Origin: Halegenticoccus soli
Lineage (GTDB): Archaea; Halobacteriota; Halobacteria; Halobacteriales; Haloferacaceae
Direction: 5' to 3'
Length of the DNA stretch: 64,000 bases
Assembly (NCBI RefSeq): GCF_002844195.1
Contig: NZ_PEND01000010.1
Coordinates: 61,279 to 125,278, forward strand
The stretch's first letter is position 1; every line of letters begins with the position of its first letter. Below the pieces are notes generated by a model that saw nothing but the letters and a program-made list of their open reading frames with translations, was not told the origin of the DNA and searched no databases. Position numbers and translations under genes: made by a program. Shown here piece after piece: positions 15,440-24,560 of the stretch.

Positions 15440-17383
15440 TCAGTCGTCGGCCTCGACGTCGGCCGCCTCGGGAGACTCCGCCGAACCGTCGGCGTCGGTC
15501 GAGCCAGCCGCCACCTCGTGCAGCGCGTTGCGGACGGTCCCGTGTTCGGAGGCGTGGGGTCGCCCCTCGGCGTCGCCGTAGCCGTAGTCGACCATCCGGT
15601 TGCGGTTCAGACAGAGCTTCGTGAACTCCGGCCGGAGCAGGTCGAACAGCTCGAACCGCTCCTCCAGTTCCGGGAAGCGCTCCTGGTAGTCGAGCACCGC
15701 CTCGCGGACCTGGGCCCAGAACGCCTCCTCGGGGTAGCCCCGGTGCTCGGAGAGGGCGTTCGAGACGTACCGGTAGACGCAGACGAAGAGGCCGGTGAAG
15801 ATGAACTGACACAGCCCCTCCGGCGGTTCCGTCCGGAGCACGTCCCGCAAGTCGCCGGGGAGCCGTTCGAGTTCGGGCAGGGGCTGGTCGCTCACGTTCA
15901 CGTCGTCGACGAAGTCCTTCACGCCGAGCCGCGTCGGGACGTTCTCCCCGTCGAGGATCACGATCGTGTTCTCGCCGTGCGGTGAGAACACCGTCCCGTA
16001 GCGGTAGAGGTAGTGGAGCAGCGGCGGGAGCATCGTCGCGAACAGCTCGTCGAGCCACGCCTCCAGATCGAGCGGCGAGCGTTCGACCAGTTGGGCGATC
16101 ACGGGATCTCCGTCCGCGCCGTCGACGTGCATCAGCGCGGACAGCGTGATCGCGCGCTCGTCCTCGCGGATCAGCCCCTCGACGCTCTCGCGCCAGATGC
16201 ACCCCAGTAGCTCGTCGTACTGGTACGGATTATCCTCCAGCTGGTCGAACTCGGGGTGGTCGTAGTTCAGGCCGGCAACCTCCCCCGGCAGGACGAGTTC
16301 GCACTCGTCGCGGAGGAACGGGTCGTCGTCGCGGATCCGCTTCACGTACTCGGTGACGAGCGGCGCGGCCTCCGTGCGCTCGCCCGGCAGCCCGCGCCAG
16401 ACCAGCGTGTTCAGGATGCGGAGCGGGAGCTTGACGTTGTGCTTCGTCGGATCGTCGACGTTGAGGAACGTCCGGACCGACTGGGCCGGCAGGTACCGAT
16501 CCTCGCCGGGGCCGAGCGGGACGATGGCGTCCTCCGCGAGCTCCTTGCTGTAGAGCTGCACCACGGTGTTGTCCCACTGCCACTCGTGGACCGGGAGCAG
16601 GTGGTAGTCGTCCGGGTCCAGCCCGCGGTCGGCTAGCTCGTCCCTGAACGCGTCGTACCGCTCGCCGAGTTCGTCCCGGAGCAGCTCCTCGGGCGAGAGC
16701 CCGTCCACGGCGGCGAACGTCGCGCGGTCCTCGCGGACGGCGAGCCAGTGGAGCCGCACGGGCTCTTTCATCTCGGGCGCGTAGGAGGCGTAGTCATCGT
16801 AGCCGAAGCCGATGCGGCCCTTGTTGTAGGTGATCCACGGGTGGCCGGTCATCTCGCCCTCCAGTTCGGCGTAGCCCATCGAGGCGAGGTCGCGGCCCGC
16901 CTCGCCCTGCCGCGCCCGGATGTGCGCGTCGGCGAGCAGCGTGTTCCGGTACTCGCGGATCAGGTGGCCGGCGGTCAGCTCGTCGGTGCCGATGTGCTCC
17001 CGGGCGTCGAGCAGGAACTGGACCGGATCGGTCGCGTCGGTCCACTCGCCCTCGCCGTCTCCGGTCCCGGTCTGGTCACCCCCGGTTCCGTCCCGGTCCG
17101 CGACCCGCTTTTCGACGGAGCCCTCGTCGATCAGGTAGCTGTCCATCAGCCGCTCCTCGGCGACGAACCGGTACGCGACGTCGCCGAGATCGAGCTCGTA
17201 TCGGGTGCTGCCGTCTACCTCGCCGACGGGTTCGGCGTCGACCAGGTCCTCGTACATGAACTCCGCGAGCATCTTCTCCAGCAGCTCGCGCTCGGCCGCG
17301 GTCCAGTTTTCGTCGTCCAGTGCGTTCCGAAGCGTGTCGTCCGTCAGCGTGTCGTCCATCGTTGTCGTGGTCGTGTCTCGCAT
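15440..17383 (-). CDS. iucC: IucA/IucC-family NIS siderophore synthetase (last gene of operon, RhbF-like)
   Basis: A 647-residue NRPS-independent siderophore (NIS) synthetase that joins citrate, or a citryl intermediate, to a hydroxamate amine using ATP. Seen: GHPWITYNKGRIGFGYDDY (NIS ATP/substrate loop), LLPVHEWQWDN, KHNVKLPLRILNT, and SPHGENTIVILDGEN, all typical of the IucA/IucC fold, plus the FhuF-like C-terminal part. It is the sixth gene of the siderophore operon, in the place of rhbF. It is separated from the monooxygenase by 66 bases rather than overlapping. The acidic, Ser/Asp-rich tail is a halophilic feature. Confidence 0.92.
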   Translation of the reverse strand: MRDTTTTTMDDTLTDDTLRNALDDENWTAAERELLEKMLAEFMYEDLVDAEPVGEVDGSTRYELDLGDVAYRFVAEERLMDSYLIDEGSVEKRVADRDGTGGDQTGTGDGEGEWTDATDPVQFLLDAREHIGTDELTAGHLIREYRNTLLADAHIRARQGEAGRDLASMGYAELEGEMTGHPWITYNKGRIGFGYDDYASYAPEMKEPVRLHWLAVREDRATFAAVDGLSPEELLRDELGERYDAFRDELADRGLDPDDYHLLPVHEWQWDNTVVQLYSKELAEDAIVPLGPGEDRYLPAQSVRTFLNVDDPTKHNVKLPLRILNTLVWRGLPGERTEAAPLVTEYVKRIRDDDPFLRDECELVLPGEVAGLNYDHPEFDQLEDNPYQYDELLGCIWRESVEGLIREDERAITLSALMHVDGADGDPVIAQLVERSPLDLEAWLDELFATMLPPLLHYLYRYGTVFSPHGENTIVILDGENVPTRLGVKDFVDDVNVSDQPLPELERLPGDLRDVLRTEPPEGLCQFIFTGLFVCVYRYVSNALSEHRGYPEEAFWAQVREAVLDYQERFPELEERFELFDLLRPEFTKLCLNRNRMVDYGYGDAEGRPHASEHGTVRNALHEVAAGSTDADGSAESPEAADVEADD

Positions 17384-17449
17384 CGTGGGGTTCGTTTCGC
17401 GGGCGATTCGGTCGGAGGGACGATCCAGCCGATTTCCGGGGCCTCACGC

Positions 17450-18916
17450 TCAGTCGTCGAGTTGCGCCGGGGGTTCGGTCGGTTCGGTCGGCAGCAGCTC
17501 GCTCGCCGGCGACTTCTCGACGAACCGCTCGGCGCTGAAGTCCTGGAAAACCGTGTCGCGGTCGACGGGGTACGGCGACTCGTCGACCAGCTGGTCGAGG
17601 ATGACCGCGTTGCGGTAACAGCCGAGCCCGAGGTCCGGCGCGCCGACCCCGTGGGTGTGCACCTCCGCGTTCTGGACGAAGAGTCGGCCGTCGAGTCCGT
17701 CGGTTTCGAGGCCGTAGCCCTCCTTCACGCGGAACCGACCGCGCTCGTCGCGGCGGATGTTCGGTTCGAGCGACGAGAGGAACGCCGGCGTCGGGCGGTG
17801 ATACCCGGTGCCGAGGATCACCACGTCGCTCTCGTGGGCGAACCGCGTTCCCTCCTGCCACTGCTCGCAGCGCAGGCGGTACCGGCCGTCGGCCGTCGGC
17901 TCGATCCCCTCGACCTCCGTCATCGCGATCATCCCGACGGCCGGGTCGGCGTCGCCGATCGAGCGCTCGTACAGCGCCTCGTAGATCTCGTCGCTCGTGT
18001 CGGGGTCGATCCCCTTGTAGAGGAGGTCCTGCTCCGGCAGCAGGTCGTCGCACACCGGCTGCGGCAGATCGTAGAAGTACCGCGAGTACTCGGGCGTGAA
18101 GTGCTGGAGCCCGAGCTTCGAGTACTCCATCGGGAAGAACCCGTCCGACCGGGTGATCCAGTCGAGGCGGTAGCCGCGGTCCGGCTGGCGCTCCAGCAGG
18201 TCCTGGAACACCTCGGCCGCGCTCTGGCCGGAGCCGACGACGGTGATCCCGTCGGCGTCGAGCGCTCGATCGCGCCGGCGCACGTACGAGGCGGTGTGGA
18301 ACACGTCCTCGTCCGGGAGGCCGGCGAACGCCTCGGGGACGTACGGCCGGCTCCCGACGCCGACCACGAGGTCCCGCGCGAGGTACGTGCGCCGCTCGCC
18401 CGTCTCGGGGTCCGCGGCGACGACCTCGAACGGGCCGTCCGCGCCGCCCCGAACGTCGACCACGTGGCGGCTGAACCGACAGGCGGGGAGCCGGTCCGCG
18501 ACCCACTTGCAGTACTCGTTGTACTCCCGCCGCGGGATGTGGAACCGCTCGTAGAAGTAGAACTCGTAGATGCGGTCCGTCTCCCGGAGGTAGTTGAGGT
18601 AGCTGTAGGGGTTCGACGGGTCGGCGAGCGTCACAAGGTCCGCGGTGAAGGGGACTTCGAGCGTCACGCCCTCGATGAGCATCCCCTCGTGCCAGGCGAA
18701 CTCGGGCTTCTGTTCGAGGAACACCGCGTCGAGGTCGTCGATCGGATCCGCGAGTGCCGCGAGCCCGAGGTTGAACGGCCCGAGGCCGACGCCGAGCACG
18801 TCGTGTACGCGGTCGGCGTCGTGACCTTCGGCGGCTCGGGCGTCCGCGCCGTTGCCGTCTTCGACGCCGGAACCTTCGACGCCCTCGGCGGCCGCACCGT
18901 CGTCCGGCGGGCTCAT
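17450..18916 (-). CDS. iucD: siderophore amine N-monooxygenase (IucD/RhbE-like)
   Basis: A 488-residue FAD- and NADPH-dependent amine hydroxylase of the lysine/ornithine N-monooxygenase family. Seen: the FAD motif VLGVGLGPFNLGLAAL (about residues 43-58), the NADPH motif TVVGSGQSAAEVFQDL, SKLGLQHFTPEYSRYFY, and the late GTGYHRPTPAFL that closes the FAD site. In this operon the expected substrate is 1,3-diaminopropane, which becomes N-hydroxylated for hydroxamate formation. ATG 18916 overlaps the stop of the acetyltransferase by ATGA. The first 35 residues are acidic and unstructured. Confidence 0.92.
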   Translation of the reverse strand: MSPPDDGAAAEGVEGSGVEDGNGADARAAEGHDADRVHDVLGVGLGPFNLGLAALADPIDDLDAVFLEQKPEFAWHEGMLIEGVTLEVPFTADLVTLADPSNPYSYLNYLRETDRIYEFYFYERFHIPRREYNEYCKWVADRLPACRFSRHVVDVRGGADGPFEVVAADPETGERRTYLARDLVVGVGSRPYVPEAFAGLPDEDVFHTASYVRRRDRALDADGITVVGSGQSAAEVFQDLLERQPDRGYRLDWITRSDGFFPMEYSKLGLQHFTPEYSRYFYDLPQPVCDDLLPEQDLLYKGIDPDTSDEIYEALYERSIGDADPAVGMIAMTEVEGIEPTADGRYRLRCEQWQEGTRFAHESDVVILGTGYHRPTPAFLSSLEPNIRRDERGRFRVKEGYGLETDGLDGRLFVQNAEVHTHGVGAPDLGLGCYRNAVILDQLVDESPYPVDRDTVFQDFSAERFVEKSPASELLPTEPTEPPAQLDD

Positions 18917-19698
18917 CGGCCGAGCACCTCCGACTCGAAGCGCTCGCGCGAGCACGTCATCAGCAGCGCCGTCTTGTCCTCCGCCGGGAACTCGAACTCC
19001 CGGACGGGCTCGTAGCCGCACGCCTCGAACACGCGGATCGCCTTCTCGTTGCGCGCGTCGGGCTCGGTGACGACGCGGTCGGTCTCCGGGTGGCGGAACA
19101 TGAGCTCCGTCATCGATCGGAGCAGCGGCGTCGCGTACCCCCGACCGAGGTACTCGGGCGCGCCGATGAGCAGGTGGATCCCCTGGTCGGTCGGCTCCGC
19201 GTCGTAGTGGTCCGCGAGCGGGTCGTCGGCCGCCCAGTACCGCTCCCAGTAGCTCATCGGGACGTGGTCCAGACAGCCGACGTAGGGCGTCAGGTGATCG
19301 TCGGCGAGCTTCTCCGCGAGCTTCTCCTGAAAGACCGGAAGGGGGTGGTTCAACCGCCAGTACGGCAGGACGTGCTCCTCGTTCAGCCAGCAGTGGAGCC
19401 GGCCGAGGTCGGCGGCCACGGTCGCCGGCCTGAAGGAGACCGTCCGGTCGATCTCCGGGTCGTACCGCTGGTAATCGTACGGCGCGGTCACGGTCGCCGC
19501 CGGGTCGGGGGCGACCGCGGCGCTCGTCGCGCGGTTGTTCGCGTCGGTACCTCTCACGTCGGCGGTCGTCGCCGACTCGTCGTCGCTCACCTCGTCGGTG
19601 GTCGTCGCCGACTCGTCGTTGCTCACCTCGTCGGCGCTTCCGGCCGACTCGTCAGCGCTCACCTCGTCGGCGTGCACCGCCGATTCGTCGTCGTTCAT
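18913..19698 (-). CDS. iucB: siderophore hydroxylamine N-acetyltransferase (IucB/RhbD-like) with repeat N-terminus
   Basis: A 261-residue GNAT-type acyltransferase that acetylates the N-hydroxyl diamine. The catalytic part starts near residue 75 and shows HCWLNEEHVLPYWRLNHPLP, the acetyl-CoA loop GIHLLIGAPEYLGRGYATPLL (split over about residues 188-208) and a C-terminal ALLMTCSRERF. Residues 2-49 are four copies of a 12-residue acidic unit (NDDESAVHADEV, SADESAGSADEV, SNDESATTTDEV, SDDESATTADVR) that are not part of the enzyme fold. It overlaps both neighbours by 4 bases. The same repeat unit occurs in fdhA. Confidence 0.9.
   Translation of the reverse strand: MNDDESAVHADEVSADESAGSADEVSNDESATTTDEVSDDESATTADVRGTDANNRATSAAVAPDPAATVTAPYDYQRYDPEIDRTVSFRPATVAADLGRLHCWLNEEHVLPYWRLNHPLPVFQEKLAEKLADDHLTPYVGCLDHVPMSYWERYWAADDPLADHYDAEPTDQGIHLLIGAPEYLGRGYATPLLRSMTELMFRHPETDRVVTEPDARNEKAIRVFEACGYEPVREFEFPAEDKTALLMTCSRERFESEVLGR
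19552..19695 (-). repeat. four tandem 36-base coding repeats at the start of iucB
   Basis: Four in-frame 36-base units encode residues 2-49 of the acetyltransferase. Units 3 and 4 are nearly identical at DNA level, so expansion looks recent. The core (gacgagtcggcgacg) matches unit 2 of the fdhA copy at 3955-3990. Confidence 0.88.
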
Positions 19699-21542
19699 CG
19701 CCGTGTCACCTCCAGTTCGGTCACGAGCGGGTTCGGAATCTCGGTGTAGACGGACTGCTCTTCGAGCGACCCGACGAGTTCGTCCATGTCGCGGAAGCGC
19801 GTCCGCAGGTTCGCCTTGCACGGGAGCCGCCTCGCCGACAGCAGGCTCTCTATGAGCTCCGAGGAGTCGCGGTCGAACTCCCGCAGCGAGCGAAGCTCCT
19901 CCCGCAGGATCGCGAGCAGGTCGCGCTCGTCGACGAGCCCGGCGACGCCGAGGGCGTTGACGACGCCGAAGACGTTGTTGAGCACGACGTAGTAGCGGAT
20001 CCGCTCGTCGGCGACGGCGTCCGGACAGATCGTGTCCGCCCGCTCTCCCACGCCGGGCAGGATCGCGTCGATCTCGTCGTAGGTCGACTCGCAGAAGTAG
20101 TACCCCTGGTTGTCGCGGTAGTAGAACTCCGCGGGGTAGCCCTCCTCCAGCCGGAGGACGCTGTTCTGCTGGTGCGCCTCGACGCCGACGCCCCGCGTCA
20201 GGTAGAGCCACAGCACGGGGCGCAGGGAGATCCGCAGGTACCGCCGGAACCAGTCGCGGGCGACGGCGTCGGTCGATCGCCCCTCGCGCTCGGCGAGCGT
20301 CTCGACGATCCGCGCCAGCCGGGAGGGGCCGTCGATCCCGTCCTGACAGAGCCCGACCACGGGCGTCGCGTTCGCGGCGTCCAGCCCGCGGAACGGGTTC
20401 TCGCGGAGGACGACCTCGAAGCCCGACTCCGGTCCCTCCGGTCCCCCTCCGTCGTCCCGGTACGCGTCCAGGTCGAGCGTGAGGTACGCGGGGTCGCGGA
20501 TCACGTCGAACGACGGGAACCGGTCGCGGAGCTCGTCGCCGAGTTCGGTCGCCAGCAGCTCGGCGACGGCGACGCCGCGATCCAGCTCCGGGAGCTTGTT
20601 CGTCCGCTCGGAGTTCGTGATCTTGACGGCGAGCGACCCCTTGTGCATGAACGACGACTCGGGGCTGTACACCGTCCGGACGGACGTCGTCGGGTAGTAC
20701 TCGCGGCCGACCCGTCCCAGCGGTTCGAGCACGCCGCCGGAGACCGCGGCGCGGACGTGCGGCTGGTCGAGTAGGTACTCGGCCTGCCAGGGGTGGACGG
20801 GAAGGAGCGCGTCGTCGCTCTCGACGTGCGCTTCAAGGAACGACTCCGGGACGGCGTCGTCCGCGCGCAGCTCCGATTCGATCCACTCGACCGCCGATTC
20901 CTCGCGGGCCGATCCGCTCTCGACGAGGTCCGGGTCGGCGCGGAAGTAGTACAGCGGGAACGACCCCCGGAGCTCGGGGGCGTAGGTCGACGCGTCGCGA
21001 CGCGCGATCCCCTCGCGGCTCTTCGGCGTCGGGTGGAGCAGGTGGCCGTACACCAGCGACTGCTCCGCGTCGCGGAACGACGTCTCGAAGCCGTAGAGCC
21101 GCTCGGCGTCGTCCGAGCGCGCCGCGACGAACCGCTCGACGTTGCGCTCGCTTTCGAGCACCCGGCGGAGGAGCTCCGAGAGGTTCCCCTCGCCCTCGTC
21201 CTCGCCGCCCGCCGCGAGCGAGAGCTCCTTGCCGAGCAGGGCGGCGAGGGTGGCGGCGTCCGCCGGCACCGGCGCACCGTCTCCGGAACGGTAGCGCACC
21301 GGCAGGTCGAACAGGTGTCGCCCGGTCGGCGACTCGTACCGGATGGGGGCGAACAGGGCGATGCCCTGCGCTTCGAGCTCGCAGACGACCGCGCGATCGG
21401 CGTCAGTTTCGACCGGCGTCCGCGAGGCCCGGACGACCTCGTAGTCCCCCGTCTCCCGGAGGTAGCAGTTCAGGAAGGCGTGGACCGTCGCCGACTCGGC
21501 GTGCTCGGCGGGGGTCGCACAGCCGTCGCCGACCGACGTCAT
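19695..21542 (-). CDS. iucA: IucA/IucC-family NIS siderophore synthetase (RhbC-like)
   Basis: A 615-residue NIS synthetase, the third gene of the operon. Seen: YGHLLHPTPKSREGI (ATP/substrate loop), LLPVHPWQAEYLLD, SSFMHKGSLAVKIT, VEAHQQNSVLRLE and YYVVLNNVFGVVNALG. It would perform one of the two amide-forming steps on citrate and the operon's second NIS enzyme the other. That fits a symmetrical or rhizobactin/schizokinen-like dihydroxamate. Both ends overlap neighbouring genes by ATGA. The iucA/iucC names follow haloarchaeal usage and do not prove the order of reaction. Confidence 0.92.
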   Translation of the reverse strand: MTSVGDGCATPAEHAESATVHAFLNCYLRETGDYEVVRASRTPVETDADRAVVCELEAQGIALFAPIRYESPTGRHLFDLPVRYRSGDGAPVPADAATLAALLGKELSLAAGGEDEGEGNLSELLRRVLESERNVERFVAARSDDAERLYGFETSFRDAEQSLVYGHLLHPTPKSREGIARRDASTYAPELRGSFPLYYFRADPDLVESGSAREESAVEWIESELRADDAVPESFLEAHVESDDALLPVHPWQAEYLLDQPHVRAAVSGGVLEPLGRVGREYYPTTSVRTVYSPESSFMHKGSLAVKITNSERTNKLPELDRGVAVAELLATELGDELRDRFPSFDVIRDPAYLTLDLDAYRDDGGGPEGPESGFEVVLRENPFRGLDAANATPVVGLCQDGIDGPSRLARIVETLAEREGRSTDAVARDWFRRYLRISLRPVLWLYLTRGVGVEAHQQNSVLRLEEGYPAEFYYRDNQGYYFCESTYDEIDAILPGVGERADTICPDAVADERIRYYVVLNNVFGVVNALGVAGLVDERDLLAILREELRSLREFDRDSSELIESLLSARRLPCKANLRTRFRDMDELVGSLEEQSVYTEIPNPLVTELEVTRR

Positions 21543-23107
21543 TCGCCCACCTCCGATTCGATGGCCGCGCCGTACTGCTTGACGCTCAGGAGCACGTCGG
21601 CGACGTCGTCGACCGTCGTCTGCGGGTTTAGGAGGGTGAACTTCAGACAGGCGTCGCTTTCGACCTCGGCGTCGCCGTCGCGCCCCGTCCGCTCGACTTC
21701 GGTTCGGGCGACGACCGCCATCCCGCGCTCCAGGAGAAGGTCGCGGATCTCGCGGTTGAGCCGATCCGCCCACTCGCCGTCGTCGAGTTCGGGGTGGCTC
21801 CGGAACGGCTCGTACCGGAACACCACCGCGTTCAGCGTCGGCTCGTTCACGAGTTCGAACGCCGGGTCGCGGTCGATCAGCTCCGCGACGTCGTCCGCGA
21901 GGTCGAGGGTGTACTCGACGAGCTCCGCGACTCCGTCCCGCCCGAGCGCCCGGAACGTCAGGAAGGGCTTGAGCGCGTCGAACCGGCGGGTCGTCTGGAC
22001 GGACTTGGAAACCAGGTTCGGCACGCCGGCGGTCTCGTCCTCCTCGGGGTTGAGGTACGACGCGTTCCGGTCGATGTACCGGTAGTTCGCCCCGTCTCGG
22101 AGCAGGAACGCGCCGCAGCTGATCGGCTGGTAGAACAGCTTGTGGAAGTCGACGGCGATCGAGTCGGCGCGCTCGATCCCCGCGAGCGTCCCCCGGTGCT
22201 CGTCGCTCAGGGCGAGCGCGCCGCCGTAGGCGGCGTCGACGTGGAACCACAGGTCGTGCGCCTCGGCGCGGTCCGCGAGCGCCGAGAGCGGGTCGACGCT
22301 CCCGAAGTCGGTCGTCCCGGCGGTTCCGACGAGCGCGAACGGGCGCAACTCCTCCTCGCGCAGGCGGGCGATCGACCGGTCCAGCGCCGCGGGATCCATC
22401 CGGAAGTCGTCGTCCGTCGGGACCGCCACGACGGCGTCCTCGCCGAGGCCGAGCTGCGCCGCGGCCTGCTTGGCGGTGAAGTGGCCGACCTCCGAGCAGA
22501 GGACGCGGAGCGAGTCGGCTTCCGGCGGCAGGCCCTCGTCCTGCACCCATCGGTCCCACGTCTCGTGGACGCGGCGGTCTCGGGCCAGGAGGAGGCCCAT
22601 CAGGTTCGACTGCGTCCCGCCGCTCGTGAACACGCCGTCCGCCGCCCCGTCGTACCCGAAGAGCTCGCACAGCTCCCCGACGAGCGCCTCCTCGACGACC
22701 GTCGCCGCGGGGCTCTGGTCCCACGAGTCGAGCGACTGGTTCGCGGCCGAGAGCAGCGTCTCGGCCACCAGCCCGGGCACGAGCGGCGGACACTGGAGGT
22801 GCGCCACGCACCGCGGGTCGGAGACGATCGCCGAGTGCGCGAGGACGTGCTCTGCGACCCAGTCGATCGCGGCGTCGAGGCCGACCCCGCGGTCCGGGAT
22901 GGCCTCCACGTCCGTCAGCTCCTCGGCGAGCTCCTCGTAGGTGCGACCCGAGTACGGCGCGGCGGAGCCGGCGACCGACGAACAGACCGCGTCGACCGTG
23001 CGGTCCATCGCCTCCTCGTAGGTCGCGGAACCGGCGGCGCTCCAGAGGAACAGGTCGTCGGCCGACCGACCCTCCGCGCCGTGGATACCGGATTCCGGAC
23101 GGTTCAC
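21539..23107 (-). CDS. ddc: L-2,4-diaminobutyrate decarboxylase (group II PLP decarboxylase)
   Basis: A 522-residue PLP enzyme that turns L-2,4-diaminobutyrate into 1,3-diaminopropane, the diamine backbone of rhizobactin/schizokinen-type siderophores. Seen: the cofactor stacking region VFTSGGTQSNLMGLLLARDR, HVDAAYGGAL with the PLP-pyridine Asp, and the Schiff-base lysine in SIAVDFHKLFYQPISCGAFL. The start is GTG 23105-23107, which overlaps the stop of the aminotransferase (GTGA). Its assignment as a diaminobutyrate rather than glutamate or aromatic decarboxylase rests on the operon partner next door. Confidence 0.9.
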   Translation of the reverse strand: MNRPESGIHGAEGRSADDLFLWSAAGSATYEEAMDRTVDAVCSSVAGSAAPYSGRTYEELAEELTDVEAIPDRGVGLDAAIDWVAEHVLAHSAIVSDPRCVAHLQCPPLVPGLVAETLLSAANQSLDSWDQSPAATVVEEALVGELCELFGYDGAADGVFTSGGTQSNLMGLLLARDRRVHETWDRWVQDEGLPPEADSLRVLCSEVGHFTAKQAAAQLGLGEDAVVAVPTDDDFRMDPAALDRSIARLREEELRPFALVGTAGTTDFGSVDPLSALADRAEAHDLWFHVDAAYGGALALSDEHRGTLAGIERADSIAVDFHKLFYQPISCGAFLLRDGANYRYIDRNASYLNPEEDETAGVPNLVSKSVQTTRRFDALKPFLTFRALGRDGVAELVEYTLDLADDVAELIDRDPAFELVNEPTLNAVVFRYEPFRSHPELDDGEWADRLNREIRDLLLERGMAVVARTEVERTGRDGDAEVESDACLKFTLLNPQTTVDDVADVLLSVKQYGAAIESEVGE

Positions 23108-24519
23108 GCGTCCACCCCCTCGACGGCCGCCGCGACCGCCTCGCGGAAGATCTCGCCGATCTCGTCGACCTGCTCCGCGGTGACGACGAGCGGCGGCAGG
23201 AAGCGGACCGTCGCGCCGTGGCGGCCGCCGGTCTCCACGACGAGACCCCGGTCGAAGCACGCCGACTGGACGGCGTCCGCGAGGTCGCCGTCCGCCGGCT
23301 GCGCGCCCACCGCGTCGGGCTCGGCGTCGGGGTCGACGAACTCGACGCCGAGCATCAGCCCGCGCCCGCGCACGTCGCCGACCGCGTCGAACGACTCGGC
23401 CGTCCGTTCGAGCCGCCCGCGGAGGCGCTCGCCCATCTCGGCGGCGCGCTCGTCGAGGTCGTTTTCGAGCACGTACTCGATCGTCGCCCGGCCGGCGGCC
23501 ATAGCGAGCTGGTTGCCGCGGAAGGTGCCGGCGTGCGCGCCGGGCTCCCACTCGTCGAGCTCCTCGCGGTAGACGACGACCGACAGCGGGAGGCCGCCGC
23601 CGATCGCCTTCGAGAGCGTCACCGCGTCCGGGACGATGCCGGCGTGTTCGAAGGCGTACAGCTCCCCCGTCCGGCCGAGCCCGGTCTGGATCTCGTCGAC
23701 GACGAGCGGCACGTCGCGCTGCCGGGTGATCCGCCGGATCTCGCGGGTCCACTCGTCCGGAGCGGGGATCGCACCGCCCTCGCCCTGGACGAGCTCGACG
23801 ACCACGCCCGCCGGACTCGTGATCCCGCTCTCTGGATCGTCGAGCAGGTGCTCGACGTACCGGCTGATCGCCCGGTGTCCCTCCTCGCCGCCGATGCCGA
23901 ACGGCGGCCGGTAGTCGTACGGGTAGGGCAGGTGGTGGACGCCCGGCATCAGCCCGGCGATCGGCTCCTTGGCGTCCGTGTCGCCCATGAGGCTGAGCGC
24001 GCCGTTCGTCATCCCGTGGTAGCCGCCCTGAAACCCGAGCACGCTCCGGTTGCCGGTCGCGGTCTTCACGAGCTTCAGCGCCGCCTCGACGGCGTCAGTG
24101 CCCGCGGGGCTGCAGAACTGCACCTTCGCCGACTCGGCGAACTCGGTCGGGAGGCTGTCGAACAGCGCGTCGACGAACGCCTCCTTCTCCGGCGTCGTGA
24201 CGTCGAGGGTGTGCAGCGGGCGGTCCTCGTCGAGGAGCCGCCGCATCTCGGCTTCGACGGCCGGGTGGTTGTGTCCGAGCGCCAGCGTCCCGGCGCCCGC
24301 GAGGCAGTCGTAGTAGACGTTTCCGTCCGCGTCCTCCACTTCGATCCCCCGCGCCCGGCTGATGGCGAACGGGAGGTTCCGCGGATACGTCCGCGCGTTC
24401 GACTCGCGCGCCGCCTGCTGTCGGAGCAACCGCGCGTTCGAGGCGTCTCCGTAGCCGTGCGCCGCCGCCCGGTCCGCGGACGCCGACCCGTTCGACGCTT
24501 TCGTTCTCTCGTGTTGCAT
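23104..24519 (-). CDS. dat: diaminobutyrate-2-oxoglutarate aminotransferase
   Basis: A 471-residue class III aminotransferase making L-2,4-diaminobutyrate from aspartate semialdehyde. Seen: DCLAGAGTLALGHNHP near the N-terminus, VQFCSPAGTDAVEAALKLVK (PLP phosphate site), VVDEIQTGLGRTG, and the Schiff-base lysine in TLSKAIGGGLPLSVVVY. It is the first gene of the siderophore operon (rhbA position). A TATA-like box lies about 30 bases before ATG 24519, so the mRNA is probably leaderless, with DtxR-like boxes flanking the TATA element. Confidence 0.92.
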   Translation of the reverse strand: MQHERTKASNGSASADRAAAHGYGDASNARLLRQQAARESNARTYPRNLPFAISRARGIEVEDADGNVYYDCLAGAGTLALGHNHPAVEAEMRRLLDEDRPLHTLDVTTPEKEAFVDALFDSLPTEFAESAKVQFCSPAGTDAVEAALKLVKTATGNRSVLGFQGGYHGMTNGALSLMGDTDAKEPIAGLMPGVHHLPYPYDYRPPFGIGGEEGHRAISRYVEHLLDDPESGITSPAGVVVELVQGEGGAIPAPDEWTREIRRITRQRDVPLVVDEIQTGLGRTGELYAFEHAGIVPDAVTLSKAIGGGLPLSVVVYREELDEWEPGAHAGTFRGNQLAMAAGRATIEYVLENDLDERAAEMGERLRGRLERTAESFDAVGDVRGRGLMLGVEFVDPDAEPDAVGAQPADGDLADAVQSACFDRGLVVETGGRHGATVRFLPPLVVTAEQVDEIGEIFREAVAAAVEGVDA

Positions 24520-24527
24520 GTGGAGTT

Positions 24528-24541
24528 TTAGGCCAACCTAA
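24528..24541. promoter_or_regulatory. DtxR/IdeR-like box 1 of the siderophore operon
   Basis: TTAGG-ccaa-CCTAA, a perfect 5-base-arm palindrome lying between the TATA box and the start codon of the siderophore operon. It matches the half-sites of the bacterial DtxR/IdeR consensus (TTAGG...CCTAA). Binding by a haloarchaeal DtxR-family iron repressor is inferred. Confidence 0.8.
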
Positions 24542-24544
24542 CTC

Positions 24545-24553
24545 CTATTAAAG
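24545..24553 (-). promoter_or_regulatory. TATA-like box of the siderophore operon
   Basis: On the minus strand this reads ctttaatag, centred 30 bases before the ATG at 24519. This spacing fits a leaderless transcript. It is sandwiched between two palindromic iron boxes. Confidence 0.7.
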
Positions 24554-24560
24554 CGTTCGA

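Noticed and set aside
22812..23752. Long frames opposite or beside the dat and ddc genes in other frames
   Set aside because: They have no family motifs, and the six siderophore genes account for all the sequence with correct motif order.
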